Source: an uncultured Murdochiella sp.
GTDB lineage: Bacteria > Bacillota > Clostridia > Tissierellales > Peptoniphilaceae
Reading direction: 5' to 3'
Assembly: GCF_902488755.1 (NCBI RefSeq)
Contig: NZ_CABTXF010000011.1
Span: 1 to 30,549, forward strand
Length of the DNA: 30,549 nt
A program made the translations under genes and the position numbers. Within the stretch, counting starts at the first letter, position 1, and every line of letters starts with the position of its first letter. Below, piece by piece: positions 15,766 to 23,561 of this stretch. The notes under the pieces are model-generated. The model worked only from the letters and a program-made list of their open reading frames with translations. It searched no databases and had not been told where the DNA came from.

Positions 15766-17490
15766 ATGTTGAAACGAATTTATCCCTATACCAAAAATGT
15801 CCGCCTGCAAGTCGTTCTCACGCCCTTGCTTATGATTTTAGAAGTCTTCGGCGATATCATCATCCCCATGATGATGGTGCGTCTTGTCGATCAGGGAATC
15901 GCGCAAAACGATCACACCTTCATTCTGCAACAATCCCTGCGAATGATCGGCGTGGCGTTAATCAGTATGTTCTTTGGTATCCTCAGCTCGCGCTCAGGTG
16001 CTACCGCCGGTTACGGCATCGCCGGCAATCTGCGAAAGACCGCTTACAGTGCCGTTCAGAAGTTTTCCTACCACAATATCGATAAAATCAGTGTGCCTTC
16101 TCTTATCACACGTCTGACCAGCGATATCGATACGGTCGGCATGGTTGCGATGATGAGTCTGCGCATGGCTTTCCGCTTCCCTTTTTTGCTACTCTTCGCC
16201 CTGATTTTCTCGTTTCGTCTGCATTCCAGTTTAGCGCTGATTTTCCTCGTGATGCTTCCTCTTTGCGCCTTAGTATTCTTGCTTGTTTTTCGGAAAGCGC
16301 TGCCGGTCTTTCTCGCGGCACGCAAACGTGTGGACAGCTTAAATGCGATGATTCAGGAACAGCTTAATGGGATACACATCATCACCGCTTTTGGACGACA
16401 AAAACATGCTGCCGAACGATTTGATACCCCTAACCGCGACTTGCTGAATACGCAACTGCGCCAAGTACGCATCTTGAGCTTGGTGAATCCGCTTTCCAGC
16501 ATTCTATTTTATTTTACGCTGCTGTTCGTTCTCTATCGGGGCGGTTTGCTCATTTATAACGGCGAAATGCTGCCCGGAACGATCATCGGTTTCGTTACGT
16601 ATGTTTTCCAGGTCATGATGGCGGTCATGATGATTAGTATGTTTCTCGTGAACTTTTCCTTCGGGTATACCTCGCTGAAACGCATTTTTGAAATCATCGA
16701 TACGACGTCCGAAATACAGGAATTGCCCGATGCCCTCGAATCCCTTCCCGACGGTTCTGTTCATTTTGACCATGTTTCCTTTCGCTATCCCGACTATCGG
16801 GAAGATACCCTTCATGACATCTGTTTTTCCCTTGCCTCCGGCGAACACTTAGGTATCATCGGTCCGACCGGTTCAGCAAAATCTACATTGGTTAAGCTCA
16901 TTGCTCGCCTATATGACGTCGATCAAGGTGCCATTTTTGTCGGAGGAAATAATGTGAAACACTATTCCCTTCATGCGCTGCGCGAAAACATCGGCATCGT
17001 TTTGCAAAAGAACACCCTGATTTCCGGCACGATTCGCAGCAATATGCAATGGGGCAAAGCAGATGCGACGGATGAGGAAATCATCGATGCCCTCAAGAAA
17101 GCGCAGGCATGGGAATTCGTATCCCGCTATCCCGATACGCTTGACCATGAAGTCGAGCAAAACGGAAGGAATTTTTCCGGTGGACAGAAGCAGCGTCTTA
17201 CCATTGCTCGTGCGCTGATCAAAAAGCCGAAAATACTCATTTTAGATGATTCCACTAGTGCTTTGGATATGACAACCGATGCCAAACTCCGGCGCGTATT
17301 GCAGGAAGAACTTACGGGAATCACCACGATTACCATTGCCCAACGCATCGATTCGCTTCGTTCTTGCGATCAGATTGTAGTCCTCAACGCCGGATGTCTT
17401 GATGCCATCGGCACGCACGAAACTTTGCTCGCTACTTCGGCTATCTACAGAGACATTGCCGAATCACAGGAAGGAGGGCTCTCTGAATGA
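15766..17490 (+). CDS. ABC exporter half-transporter, degenerate-site subunit
   Basis: A 574-aa type IV ABC exporter half: a transmembrane domain of about six helices (residues 1-320) and a nucleotide-binding domain (about 335-574). Walker A reads GPTGSAKST (366-374, Ala for the last Gly), the signature is FSGGQKQR (470-477), Walker B is ILILDDSTSALD with D495 in place of the catalytic Glu, and the switch His is Q526 (IAQR). This set is typical of one subunit of heterodimeric exporters such as TM287/288, LmrCD or YheI/YheH. ATG 15766 is chosen for GAGGAAGGAA before it; the ORF upstream translates the intergenic region. Its stop overlaps the next gene's start (ATGA), so partner subunits are made together. 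Substrate unknown; multidrug or lipid-like export is the family's usual role. Confidence 0.9.
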   Translation: MLKRIYPYTKNVRLQVVLTPLLMILEVFGDIIIPMMMVRLVDQGIAQNDHTFILQQSLRMIGVALISMFFGILSSRSGATAGYGIAGNLRKTAYSAVQKFSYHNIDKISVPSLITRLTSDIDTVGMVAMMSLRMAFRFPFLLLFALIFSFRLHSSLALIFLVMLPLCALVFLLVFRKALPVFLAARKRVDSLNAMIQEQLNGIHIITAFGRQKHAAERFDTPNRDLLNTQLRQVRILSLVNPLSSILFYFTLLFVLYRGGLLIYNGEMLPGTIIGFVTYVFQVMMAVMMISMFLVNFSFGYTSLKRIFEIIDTTSEIQELPDALESLPDGSVHFDHVSFRYPDYREDTLHDICFSLASGEHLGIIGPTGSAKSTLVKLIARLYDVDQGAIFVGGNNVKHYSLHALRENIGIVLQKNTLISGTIRSNMQWGKADATDEEIIDALKKAQAWEFVSRYPDTLDHEVEQNGRNFSGGQKQRLTIARALIKKPKILILDDSTSALDMTTDAKLRRVLQEELTGITTITIAQRIDSLRSCDQIVVLNAGCLDAIGTHETLLATSAIYRDIAESQEGGLSE

Positions 17491-19313
17491 AATCCTCTTC
17501 TACACATCGTCCGACATTGAATTTAGCGGTATTAAAGCGACTGTTCTCCTATTTTCGCTATAACAAGAAACTGTTTATTGGCGGATTACTGATGGTCGTC
17601 GCCTCCACATTCTTAGGCGTTTTAGGCAATGGACTCTTAGCGCCCGTCGTGGATGCGGTGGCTGTAGAACATGATTTGCATCGTTTCTTCTTTGCTATGG
17701 GAGAGATGATCTTCGTGTTTACCTTCGCAACCGTCACCGAATACTATGGTTTTCTTTGGTTGGCGCAGCTTGCGCAACGCACCATTTATCAGCTGCGAAA
17801 AGAGATGAATGCGCACATGCTTTCTTTGCCTGTCACCTATTTTGACCATACAGCGCACGGAAAAATCATGTCTTCCTTCACCAATGACATCGATACCTTG
17901 TCCATGACCATCCAAGAATCGCTTCCGCAGTTTCTTCTTTCCGTTATTCAATTCACCTCAACCCTGTTGATGATGTTTTTCCTGCGCTGGCAATTAACCT
18001 TGATCGTCATCGCCTTTTTGGCACTCACACTTCTCCTTTTGCGCTTCATTTCGTTGAAAAGCGGAAAATATTATCGCTTACGGCAAAAACAGATTGGAGA
18101 AATGAACGGCTATATTGAAGAAATGCTCTCTGCGCAGCAGGTCGTTCAGCTGTTCAATCAACAAGACGCCGCGATTGCAGAGTTTAATCGCCGTTCGGAT
18201 GACGTGCAGCACGTGGCAACCAACGCCTCCACGTTCGGTGTGATTAGTTTCCCCATTATGGGCAACTTCTCTTACGTCCTCTATGCCATTGTCGCATTAG
18301 TCGGCAGCTTTTATACCATAGGAAACATCATGACCATCGGCGCACTAACCGCTTTTATGCAATATACACGTACCATCAACCGTCCGGTAACCATGGTCGC
18401 CCAACAGCTTAACGGCGTGCTTTCCGCCATTGCCGGCGCAGAGCGCATTTTCCGACTGATGGATGAACCCGCTGAAAATATGGACGGTTCCATACGGTTA
18501 GAAAAAGACGCACAAACACACGAGCTGTTTTGGTTGGTGGCAGAAAACGATGAGAAAGACAAGGTGAGAAAAATACCGGTTCATGGCGATGTGCGCTTTA
18601 CTGACGTACACTTCGGCTATGATGCCGAGCATCCGGTTCTCAAGGGTATCTCCCTCTACGCCAAGCCGGGGCAAAAAATCGCACTGGTGGGCTCAACCGG
18701 CGCAGGAAAAACAACCATTACGAATTTAATCAATCGCTTTTATGAAATTGATGCTGGTGAAATCACGATTGACGGTCTGCCTCTTCAAAAAATCCAGAAA
18801 GAAGACCTGCGCTCACTGCTTTCGATGGTATTACAGGAAACGCATCTCTTTAGCGGAACCATTCGCGAAAATATCCGCTTCGGCAGGCTCGACGCGACCG
18901 ATGAAGAAGTGGAATATGCTGCAAAACTGGCCAATGCGGACAGCTTTATCCGCCAACTCAAAGATGGCTACGATACGATGATTTCCGATACCGACGAAGA
19001 ATTGTCGCAGGGAAAACGCCAGCTTTTAGCCATTGCCCGTGCCGCCGTAGCCGACCCGGTCATCCTTATTCTGGATGAAGCGACCAGTTCGGTGGACACC
19101 TACACCGAGAAGCTGATCGCCAAAGGCATGGATCAGTTAATGCAGGGAAGAACCACGTTTGTCATCGCGCATCGTCTCTCCACCGTACGCGATGCGAATG
19201 CCATTATGGTGCTGGAAGACGGTAAAATTGTAGAACGCGGCGATCATGAGGATCTCCTGCGCCAGAAAGGACGCTATTATCGTTTGAATAAGGGGTTGGA
19301 AGAGTTGGCTTAG
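17487..19313 (+). CDS. ABC exporter half-transporter, catalytic-site subunit
   Basis: The 608-aa partner of the preceding half-transporter. The transmembrane domain covers about residues 15-330, then the nucleotide-binding domain. Walker A is canonical (GSTGAGKTT, 402-410), Walker B is ILILDEATSSVD with catalytic E531, and the switch His is H562 in IAHRLS. The signature is altered, LSQGK (506-510) rather than LSGGQ. In a heterodimer, this subunit's Walker motifs pair with the intact FSGGQ of the first subunit to make the working ATP site, while the LSQGK and D495 halves make the degenerate one. A roughly 35-residue insert (about 340-375, rich in acidic residues) joins the two domains, longer than in the partner. 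The gene overlaps its upstream neighbour by four bases. Confidence 0.92.
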   Translation: MKSSSTHRPTLNLAVLKRLFSYFRYNKKLFIGGLLMVVASTFLGVLGNGLLAPVVDAVAVEHDLHRFFFAMGEMIFVFTFATVTEYYGFLWLAQLAQRTIYQLRKEMNAHMLSLPVTYFDHTAHGKIMSSFTNDIDTLSMTIQESLPQFLLSVIQFTSTLLMMFFLRWQLTLIVIAFLALTLLLLRFISLKSGKYYRLRQKQIGEMNGYIEEMLSAQQVVQLFNQQDAAIAEFNRRSDDVQHVATNASTFGVISFPIMGNFSYVLYAIVALVGSFYTIGNIMTIGALTAFMQYTRTINRPVTMVAQQLNGVLSAIAGAERIFRLMDEPAENMDGSIRLEKDAQTHELFWLVAENDEKDKVRKIPVHGDVRFTDVHFGYDAEHPVLKGISLYAKPGQKIALVGSTGAGKTTITNLINRFYEIDAGEITIDGLPLQKIQKEDLRSLLSMVLQETHLFSGTIRENIRFGRLDATDEEVEYAAKLANADSFIRQLKDGYDTMISDTDEELSQGKRQLLAIARAAVADPVILILDEATSSVDTYTEKLIAKGMDQLMQGRTTFVIAHRLSTVRDANAIMVLEDGKIVERGDHEDLLRQKGRYYRLNKGLEELA

Positions 19314-19357
19314 TCTATCATCAGAAAATAGTCATAAATAATATTATGCCGTTCAAA

Positions 19358-19380
19358 AACACTTTGTCCCTCTCATCCGT
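19358..19380 (+). promoter_or_regulatory. possible ECF-type promoter upstream of the small sigma factor
   Basis: AAC (19358-19360) and CGT (19378-19380) are 17 bases apart, in an AAAAAC...CGTTCTA setting that recalls the AAC/CGT cores of ECF sigma promoters. If real it would make the sigma gene autoregulated. The motifs are very short and could occur by chance. Confidence 0.22.
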
Positions 19381-19414
19381 TCTATAAATGAAGACCAAGG
19401 AAAGGAGGACGCCC

Positions 19415-19870
19415 ATGGTTGCCGAGCTTTATACCGTATTCGGAAGCGAATTGCTCAACTATTGCTGCATGATGTGCAGAAACATCGGCGATGCGCAAGA
19501 TCTACTGCAGGAGACCTTCCTTAAGGCGCTCTCTTACCAAGATCTTTTGGAAAGCATGGAAACCAAACAGCGCCGAGCATGGCTCTATAAAGTGGCCCGA
19601 AACCTCTTTTATGACCAATGTCGCCGCCGAGCGGTAGAAAAAAAATATTCCCCTGCGCCAGATATCGAGGACGATACGACATATTCCGAGGCGGAGGTCG
19701 GCTTTCTGCTTTCCGTTTTGCCATCTGATTTATCAGAGCTGTTTATCAAGCGCTATCTTGAGGGTTATAACTCAAAAGAGTTAGCGGAGCTATACGGTTG
19801 CTCCGCATCCGGTATTCGCGCGAAGCTTAGCCGCGCCAGAAAAATACTACGCGAAGAATGTTCTCGATAG
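19415..19870 (+). CDS. ECF-type RNA polymerase sigma factor
   Basis: A 151-aa sigma-70 family protein of the short extracytoplasmic-function type. Region 2 runs from about residue 5 to 75 (ELLNYCCMMCRN, then DAQDLLQETFLKAL, RAWLYKVARNLFYDQCRRR) and region 4 from about 98 to 148, with the helix-turn-helix SKELAELYGCSASGIRAKLS. Regions 1.1 and 3 are absent, as usual for ECF. ATG 19415 is used because AAAGGAGG lies just before it; the ORF start at 19388 would put the same site inside the gene. Immediately downstream, after 28 bases, is the 405-aa gene at 19899. No membrane anti-sigma factor is present, which is unusual, so control may come from that neighbour or from transcription. Confidence 0.9.
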   Translation: MVAELYTVFGSELLNYCCMMCRNIGDAQDLLQETFLKALSYQDLLESMETKQRRAWLYKVARNLFYDQCRRRAVEKKYSPAPDIEDDTTYSEAEVGFLLSVLPSDLSELFIKRYLEGYNSKELAELYGCSASGIRAKLSRARKILREECSR

Positions 19871-19898
19871 CCATATTTCTACCAAGAAGGAGGATCAA

Positions 19899-21116
19899 AT
19901 GAAAAAGAAAATCATCAATTGTGCCATTTGTGACGCTCGAAATGTTTCGGAAGAATCCCTTACCGGTTATGATCAGATCATGATCAATGCTGCCATTATA
20001 TTAACCACGGAACGTGCCAAACAACTATTGGATCGCTATCCGGTCGCACTGAATGTAGCGAGTGTCACGATGCTGCCGGATAACGCGGATATCACCGCAA
20101 AAGTGGTCAACAATAAATTTACACTCGGACCGGATGCAGACGGAAAAGATTGCTTGCTGGTGGTAAACGGGAAGCTCACCTTAGAAAACGGGAGTTTGGC
20201 CGCTGCAGAAAGTTTTCACCAAATTATTGCCAACGGAACCGTCCTGATGCCCCGCAGCTTTAATGGAAAACTGCATCATTTGAAGAATAATGGAAAAATT
20301 ATCTACTATCCGGATGGTGCGTCACTCCTCAATTCCACAACATCCATTGATGATCTCTTTGTACAGCGTGCACAAAACAATTTCTATTATTGTCTCGATA
20401 CCTTGTTCTTCCTCGATACCTCTCTTAACACGACCAGAATAGAAGAAAAAGAACTTCGTTTTTCCGCTGAAAAAGTCGTGATTGCTGAGAGCCTGATGCC
20501 CGCTCTGTTGCCGCGGATTGAGGAAGAAACCAAAGTGATTCCTGTCCCGGACGGAACCGTATTGTTAGAGGACGACGTTGCGTTAAAACCGCGTACCATC
20601 AAAAAGTACGGCTCTAAGCTTTACGTTGACGGCGACATCACCATCAAGGATAAAGAAGCGTTGGATCGCTTAGAATACCTCTATGTAACCGGAGACGCGC
20701 GCGTCCTCAAGAGCTTGGAAGATGCCTTTCTTGATCAATCCTTTGTTTATGATGCGCTGAAGGTCATTGATCCGGAAATCGGCTACGTATCGGATAAAAT
20801 ATCGGCAAAAGTAGGGCCACAACTGCTTCGTAGCTATCCCAAGGGTGTGGTTGTGGAAGAATGTGCTGTGGTGAAACTTTCCCCTGATCTTTCTCCAGCA
20901 GACATTCTGAAGAATTTAACCATTCGCGATTGCGCTACCGTCAAATGTACAAAAGAGCAGGAGGAGGCGGTCGGCATGATTGCGGAAGATATCGCCTCCA
21001 TTGATACGAACCAAGACAGCGAAGAGAAAAGCGGTCTCTTGGGTGGCGTCTTAGGAGAAGTTTTCCACGATCTCAAAGATACGCAATTGATCAATGCAGC
21101 AGAGTATACACTCTAA
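19899..21116 (+). CDS. unrecognised 405-aa soluble protein with repeated beta-like units, partner of the ECF sigma gene
   Basis: I do not recognise a named family. There is no signal peptide or transmembrane segment, so the protein is probably cytosolic. It contains several imperfect units of the form hydrophobic-x-hydrophobic-x-[N/D]G-x-hydrophobic-x-hydrophobic: CLLVVNGKLTLENGSL (85-100), FHQIIANGTVLMPRSF (106-121), LHHLKNNGKIIYYPDG (125-140), SKLYVDGDITIKDKEAL (239-255), LEYLYVTGDARVLKSLEDAF (258-277) and LKNLTIRDCATVKCTKEQ (337-354). Such spacing suggests a beta-solenoid, like bactofilins, but this is inference. The N-terminus has CAICD (8-12), a close cysteine pair. The start has AAGGAGG at good distance. 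It follows the ECF sigma gene by 28 bases and ends 17 bases before a strong terminator, so the two probably form a complete operon. Confidence 0.8.
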   Translation: MKKKIINCAICDARNVSEESLTGYDQIMINAAIILTTERAKQLLDRYPVALNVASVTMLPDNADITAKVVNNKFTLGPDADGKDCLLVVNGKLTLENGSLAAAESFHQIIANGTVLMPRSFNGKLHHLKNNGKIIYYPDGASLLNSTTSIDDLFVQRAQNNFYYCLDTLFFLDTSLNTTRIEEKELRFSAEKVVIAESLMPALLPRIEEETKVIPVPDGTVLLEDDVALKPRTIKKYGSKLYVDGDITIKDKEALDRLEYLYVTGDARVLKSLEDAFLDQSFVYDALKVIDPEIGYVSDKISAKVGPQLLRSYPKGVVVEECAVVKLSPDLSPADILKNLTIRDCATVKCTKEQEEAVGMIAEDIASIDTNQDSEEKSGLLGGVLGEVFHDLKDTQLINAAEYTL

Positions 21117-21133
21117 TCCTTCTCGGAAAAGAA

Positions 21134-21182
21134 AAAAGGAGCTGCATGCGAACGAGGTGATTGTTCGCATGCAGCTCCTTTT
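21134..21182. terminator. bidirectional intrinsic terminator, perfect 20-bp stem
   Basis: The arms at 21134-21153 and 21163-21182 are perfectly complementary over 20 bp, with a 9-base loop (GAGGTGATT). On the + strand the stem ends in TTTT; on the minus strand it is followed by TTTTTTCTTTT when flanking bases are included. It lies between the converging ends of the 405-aa gene (21116) and the Nudix gene (21224) and should stop transcripts from both sides, including the long minus-strand series from dnaN. Confidence 0.93.
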
Positions 21183-21223
21183 GCATAAAAAGACAGTTTC
21201 ACGCTTTCGTCTCGTCAACTTTC

Positions 21224-22402
21224 TTAGTCAAAATAGACTTTCCAATGCGGGTCGGCTTTTGCCGCAAAGCATTGGCGTATCGCGCGTTCATTGACACGCG
21301 CCTCGCTAAGGCGTGGCAATTCGTCCAAACCGAAGAAGCGAGCATCCGTGGTTTCTGCGTTCGGCTGAAAGCCTTCTTCGTCTGTGGGGATTTCCTCCGC
21401 GATGACGTAAATTTTATAGATGTCAAAAGGCGTGACGTAAATGTAATCTTCTTTTGTGGGTTCTTCGATGGCGACAACGGCTCTCGTACGCACACGAAGC
21501 CCCGCCTCTTCCCAGACTTCTTTTTCCGCATTTTCCGCTAACGTCAACCCGGCATCACACCATCCACCCGGAAGCGACCACGCATCTTTGGGACGTTTTT
21601 CCTGTACCAAAAGAATTTGATCTCCGCTAAACACCGCCACACGAACTTCCACATTCGGCGTGCGATAGACCGAGGAGATCGGCGCAAAAAGCTCCAGCAC
21701 CTTGCGTGTGGAAATCCCCGTTTTTTTCGCCAGCATTTCATTGGCTAACAAAGAAATCGCGTCAAAGCGCTCTTTATCGAACGGGTCTTTTGTATACGCC
21801 TGCCCCTGCTGCGCATAAAATTGCAGTTGTTTCGCCCAAGAGAGCCATGGCTCGTAACGATTTGCCCACTGTAAATGCGGATCCTGCGTCTTTACCGGTT
21901 CAAATAAACTCTCCAAATCCTGCCAAAAATAGATCAAGCGCAAGCGAACCGGTTCTGACAGCGACGGGTCAGCACACAACGACCACGACAGAGGAACCCA
22001 TTTTGCATCCACGGTCTCTCCCTCTTGCAGACGAATGTCCGCAAGGTCCACGTCGCGCGACAGAAAAAATGCGTGCATACGAGCATTCTGCTCCCGTCTG
22101 GCGATGAGATTGCCTAAATACACCAATTCGTCTTCGGCCGCTTTAATCCCCGTCTCTTCCATGAGTTCACGAACGGCCGCTTCTCGCAGCGTTTCTCCTG
22201 CCTGAACCGCTCCGCCCGTGTTTTCCCACTCAAGTGCATGGCTTTTGCTTTCCGCACGTTGTGTCAGCAAAATTTCTCGTTTGCTGTTCACAGTAAAAAC
22301 ACTTACTAAGTGCAAGTACGTACCATTCGGAATGGCGCGTCCGCGAATATGTTTGCCAACATACCTTCCGTCGCTTACGCGGTAAAGATCCTGATACTCC
22401 AC
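21224..22402 (-). CDS. tandem two-domain Nudix hydrolase
   Basis: Nudix enzymes hydrolyse nucleoside diphosphates linked to another group. This 392-aa chain holds two. The first (about 1-170) resembles the IPP-isomerase-like YfcD type, with a full Nudix box from G64 to I86 (GAVQAGE, then REAAVRELMEETGI). The second begins with a helical region (FYAQQGQAYTKDPFDKERF, about 195-213) like the N-terminal domain of ADP-ribose/CDP-choline pyrophosphatase-type Nudix proteins, followed by a box from G280 to L302 in which the first Glu is Leu and Arg is Lys but KEVWEEAG keeps the metal-binding glutamates. The start is GTG at 22402, preceded by AAAGGTG, which overlaps the stop of the sigma gene; only four bases separate them, so the genes are coupled. 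Substrates cannot be read from sequence. Confidence 0.88.
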   Translation of the reverse strand: MEYQDLYRVSDGRYVGKHIRGRAIPNGTYLHLVSVFTVNSKREILLTQRAESKSHALEWENTGGAVQAGETLREAAVRELMEETGIKAAEDELVYLGNLIARREQNARMHAFFLSRDVDLADIRLQEGETVDAKWVPLSWSLCADPSLSEPVRLRLIYFWQDLESLFEPVKTQDPHLQWANRYEPWLSWAKQLQFYAQQGQAYTKDPFDKERFDAISLLANEMLAKKTGISTRKVLELFAPISSVYRTPNVEVRVAVFSGDQILLVQEKRPKDAWSLPGGWCDAGLTLAENAEKEVWEEAGLRVRTRAVVAIEEPTKEDYIYVTPFDIYKIYVIAEEIPTDEEGFQPNAETTDARFFGLDELPRLSEARVNERAIRQCFAAKADPHWKVYFD

Positions 22403-22406
22403 GATG

Positions 22407-23213
22407 TCACCTTTTTTTCTTTCCGCTCTGCACGGGAATCTGCAATTCCTGTCGAAATTTTTTAATGATTTTCTTTTCGATGCGTGAAACCGTCATCTGG
22501 CTGATGTCCAATTCCTCTGCGATGGAAATCTGTGTGCGCTTCTCAAAATAGCGATAGAGGAAAATGCGTTTTTCCAAGTCATTCAGCGTGGCGGACAACC
22601 GATCCACCACATCGTTAAAATCAATTTCATTAAAGCGTTCATCTTCTTCCCCAATCAAATCGCCAAAGCTCATCTCTTGGTCATCAACCCCCGTATCCAA
22701 CGTTTTATCGAGGGATTGCGGCGCATAGACTTTAGACGCTTCCATCGCTTCAAGCACTTGCTCCGCGCTCACGCCAAGACGCTCGGCAATCTCATCTACC
22801 GTAGGTTGACGCTGCATTTCCTGCGCCAGCGAAAGGCGAACAAGGTTCACCTTTTTCGATAGCTCTTGAATACGGCGCGGTACACGAATCACCCAGCCCT
22901 TATCCCGAAAATGCCGTTTTAATTCACCCACAATCGTCGGCGTTGCAAAACTCGAAAAGGCGAAGCCTTTCGACACATCATAGCGATCCACTGCAAAGAT
23001 CAGTCCTAACGAGGCGACTTGCAGAAGATCATCGTACTCAATTCCACGATTGACATATTTTTTAGCCAAAATTTCCGCAATGTAGAGATGGTCGGTGATG
23101 ATTTTTTCTCGCAGTTTCGGATCCCGTGTTTCCGCCAGACGACGGAATTCTTCCCGTTCCTCGTCCAGTTTCTCTTTACGCAGATCTTTCCCATTTTCTC
23201 GCTCGTTCGCCAT
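22407..23213 (-). CDS. SigB/SigF/SigG-family sigma factor
   Basis: A 268-aa alternative sigma factor. Region 2 is at about 40-112 (YDDLLQVASLGLIFAVDRYD, then FSSFATPTIVGELKRHFRDK and WVIRVPRR), region 3 at about 115-170 (LGVSAEQVLEAMEAS) and region 4 at about 205-258, with the helix-turn-helix QISIAEELDISQMTVSRIEK. The arrangement STAS antagonist, anti-sigma, sigma mirrors spoIIA and the rsbV-rsbW-sigB core. ATG 23213 is preferred to the GTG at 23216 because GAGAGGA then sits at normal spacing. Whether it drives sporulation or stress genes cannot be decided here; no other sporulation gene is in the window. It follows the anti-sigma gene by 11 bases and is coupled to the Nudix gene. Confidence 0.93.
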   Translation of the reverse strand: MANERENGKDLRKEKLDEEREEFRRLAETRDPKLREKIITDHLYIAEILAKKYVNRGIEYDDLLQVASLGLIFAVDRYDVSKGFAFSSFATPTIVGELKRHFRDKGWVIRVPRRIQELSKKVNLVRLSLAQEMQRQPTVDEIAERLGVSAEQVLEAMEASKVYAPQSLDKTLDTGVDDQEMSFGDLIGEEDERFNEIDFNDVVDRLSATLNDLEKRIFLYRYFEKRTQISIAEELDISQMTVSRIEKKIIKKFRQELQIPVQSGKKKR

Positions 23214-23224
23214 CACTCGTCCTC

Positions 23225-23560
23225 TCAGCGTAATTTGGTTAAGCGCAGGGTCTCGTTCTCCGTTTCCACACCATCCAAAAGGGTCTCCATGATTTGACGG
23301 TGCAACGTATAGCCTTCGTCGCGTGTTTCTTCTCTCTTTGCGCCGATTTCAATCACCAGACGATCGCTCTCCTCTCGGAAACGAATACGAATTGAATCAT
23401 TGGAAGGCAAAAGATAGTTTATCGCCTCCGATACGCATACGCGCAAATCGTCAATCGCCTCCACGTCAAACTGCATCTTCTGTGCAATAGAGGCCGTTAC
23501 CAGGCGCAACGTGGTCACATATTCCGCCTGAGAGGGAATACATAATTCTACCGGCGTCAT
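23225..23560 (-). CDS. short, degenerate SpoIIAB/RsbW-like anti-sigma factor
   Basis: Only 111 aa, against roughly 140-160 for SpoIIAB and RsbW. The N-terminal half fits the GHKL fold: MTPVELCIPSQAEYV, then the N-box segment DDLRVCVSEAINYLL with E45 and N48. After the LVIEIG strand (68-73), the DxGxG motif and the GLGL-type ATP-lid motif are not recognisable; the text passes directly to HRQIMETLLDGVE, equivalent to the last helix and strand. ATP binding and serine-kinase activity are therefore doubtful, although binding to the sigma factor may persist. Position between a STAS gene and a SigF-like gene, one base after the STAS stop and with GGAGGATTGAG before its ATG, makes the assignment credible. 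It could regulate by pure protein exchange rather than phosphorylation. Confidence 0.75.
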   Translation of the reverse strand: MTPVELCIPSQAEYVTTLRLVTASIAQKMQFDVEAIDDLRVCVSEAINYLLPSNDSIRIRFREESDRLVIEIGAKREETRDEGYTLHRQIMETLLDGVETENETLRLTKLR

Positions 23561-23561
23561 C

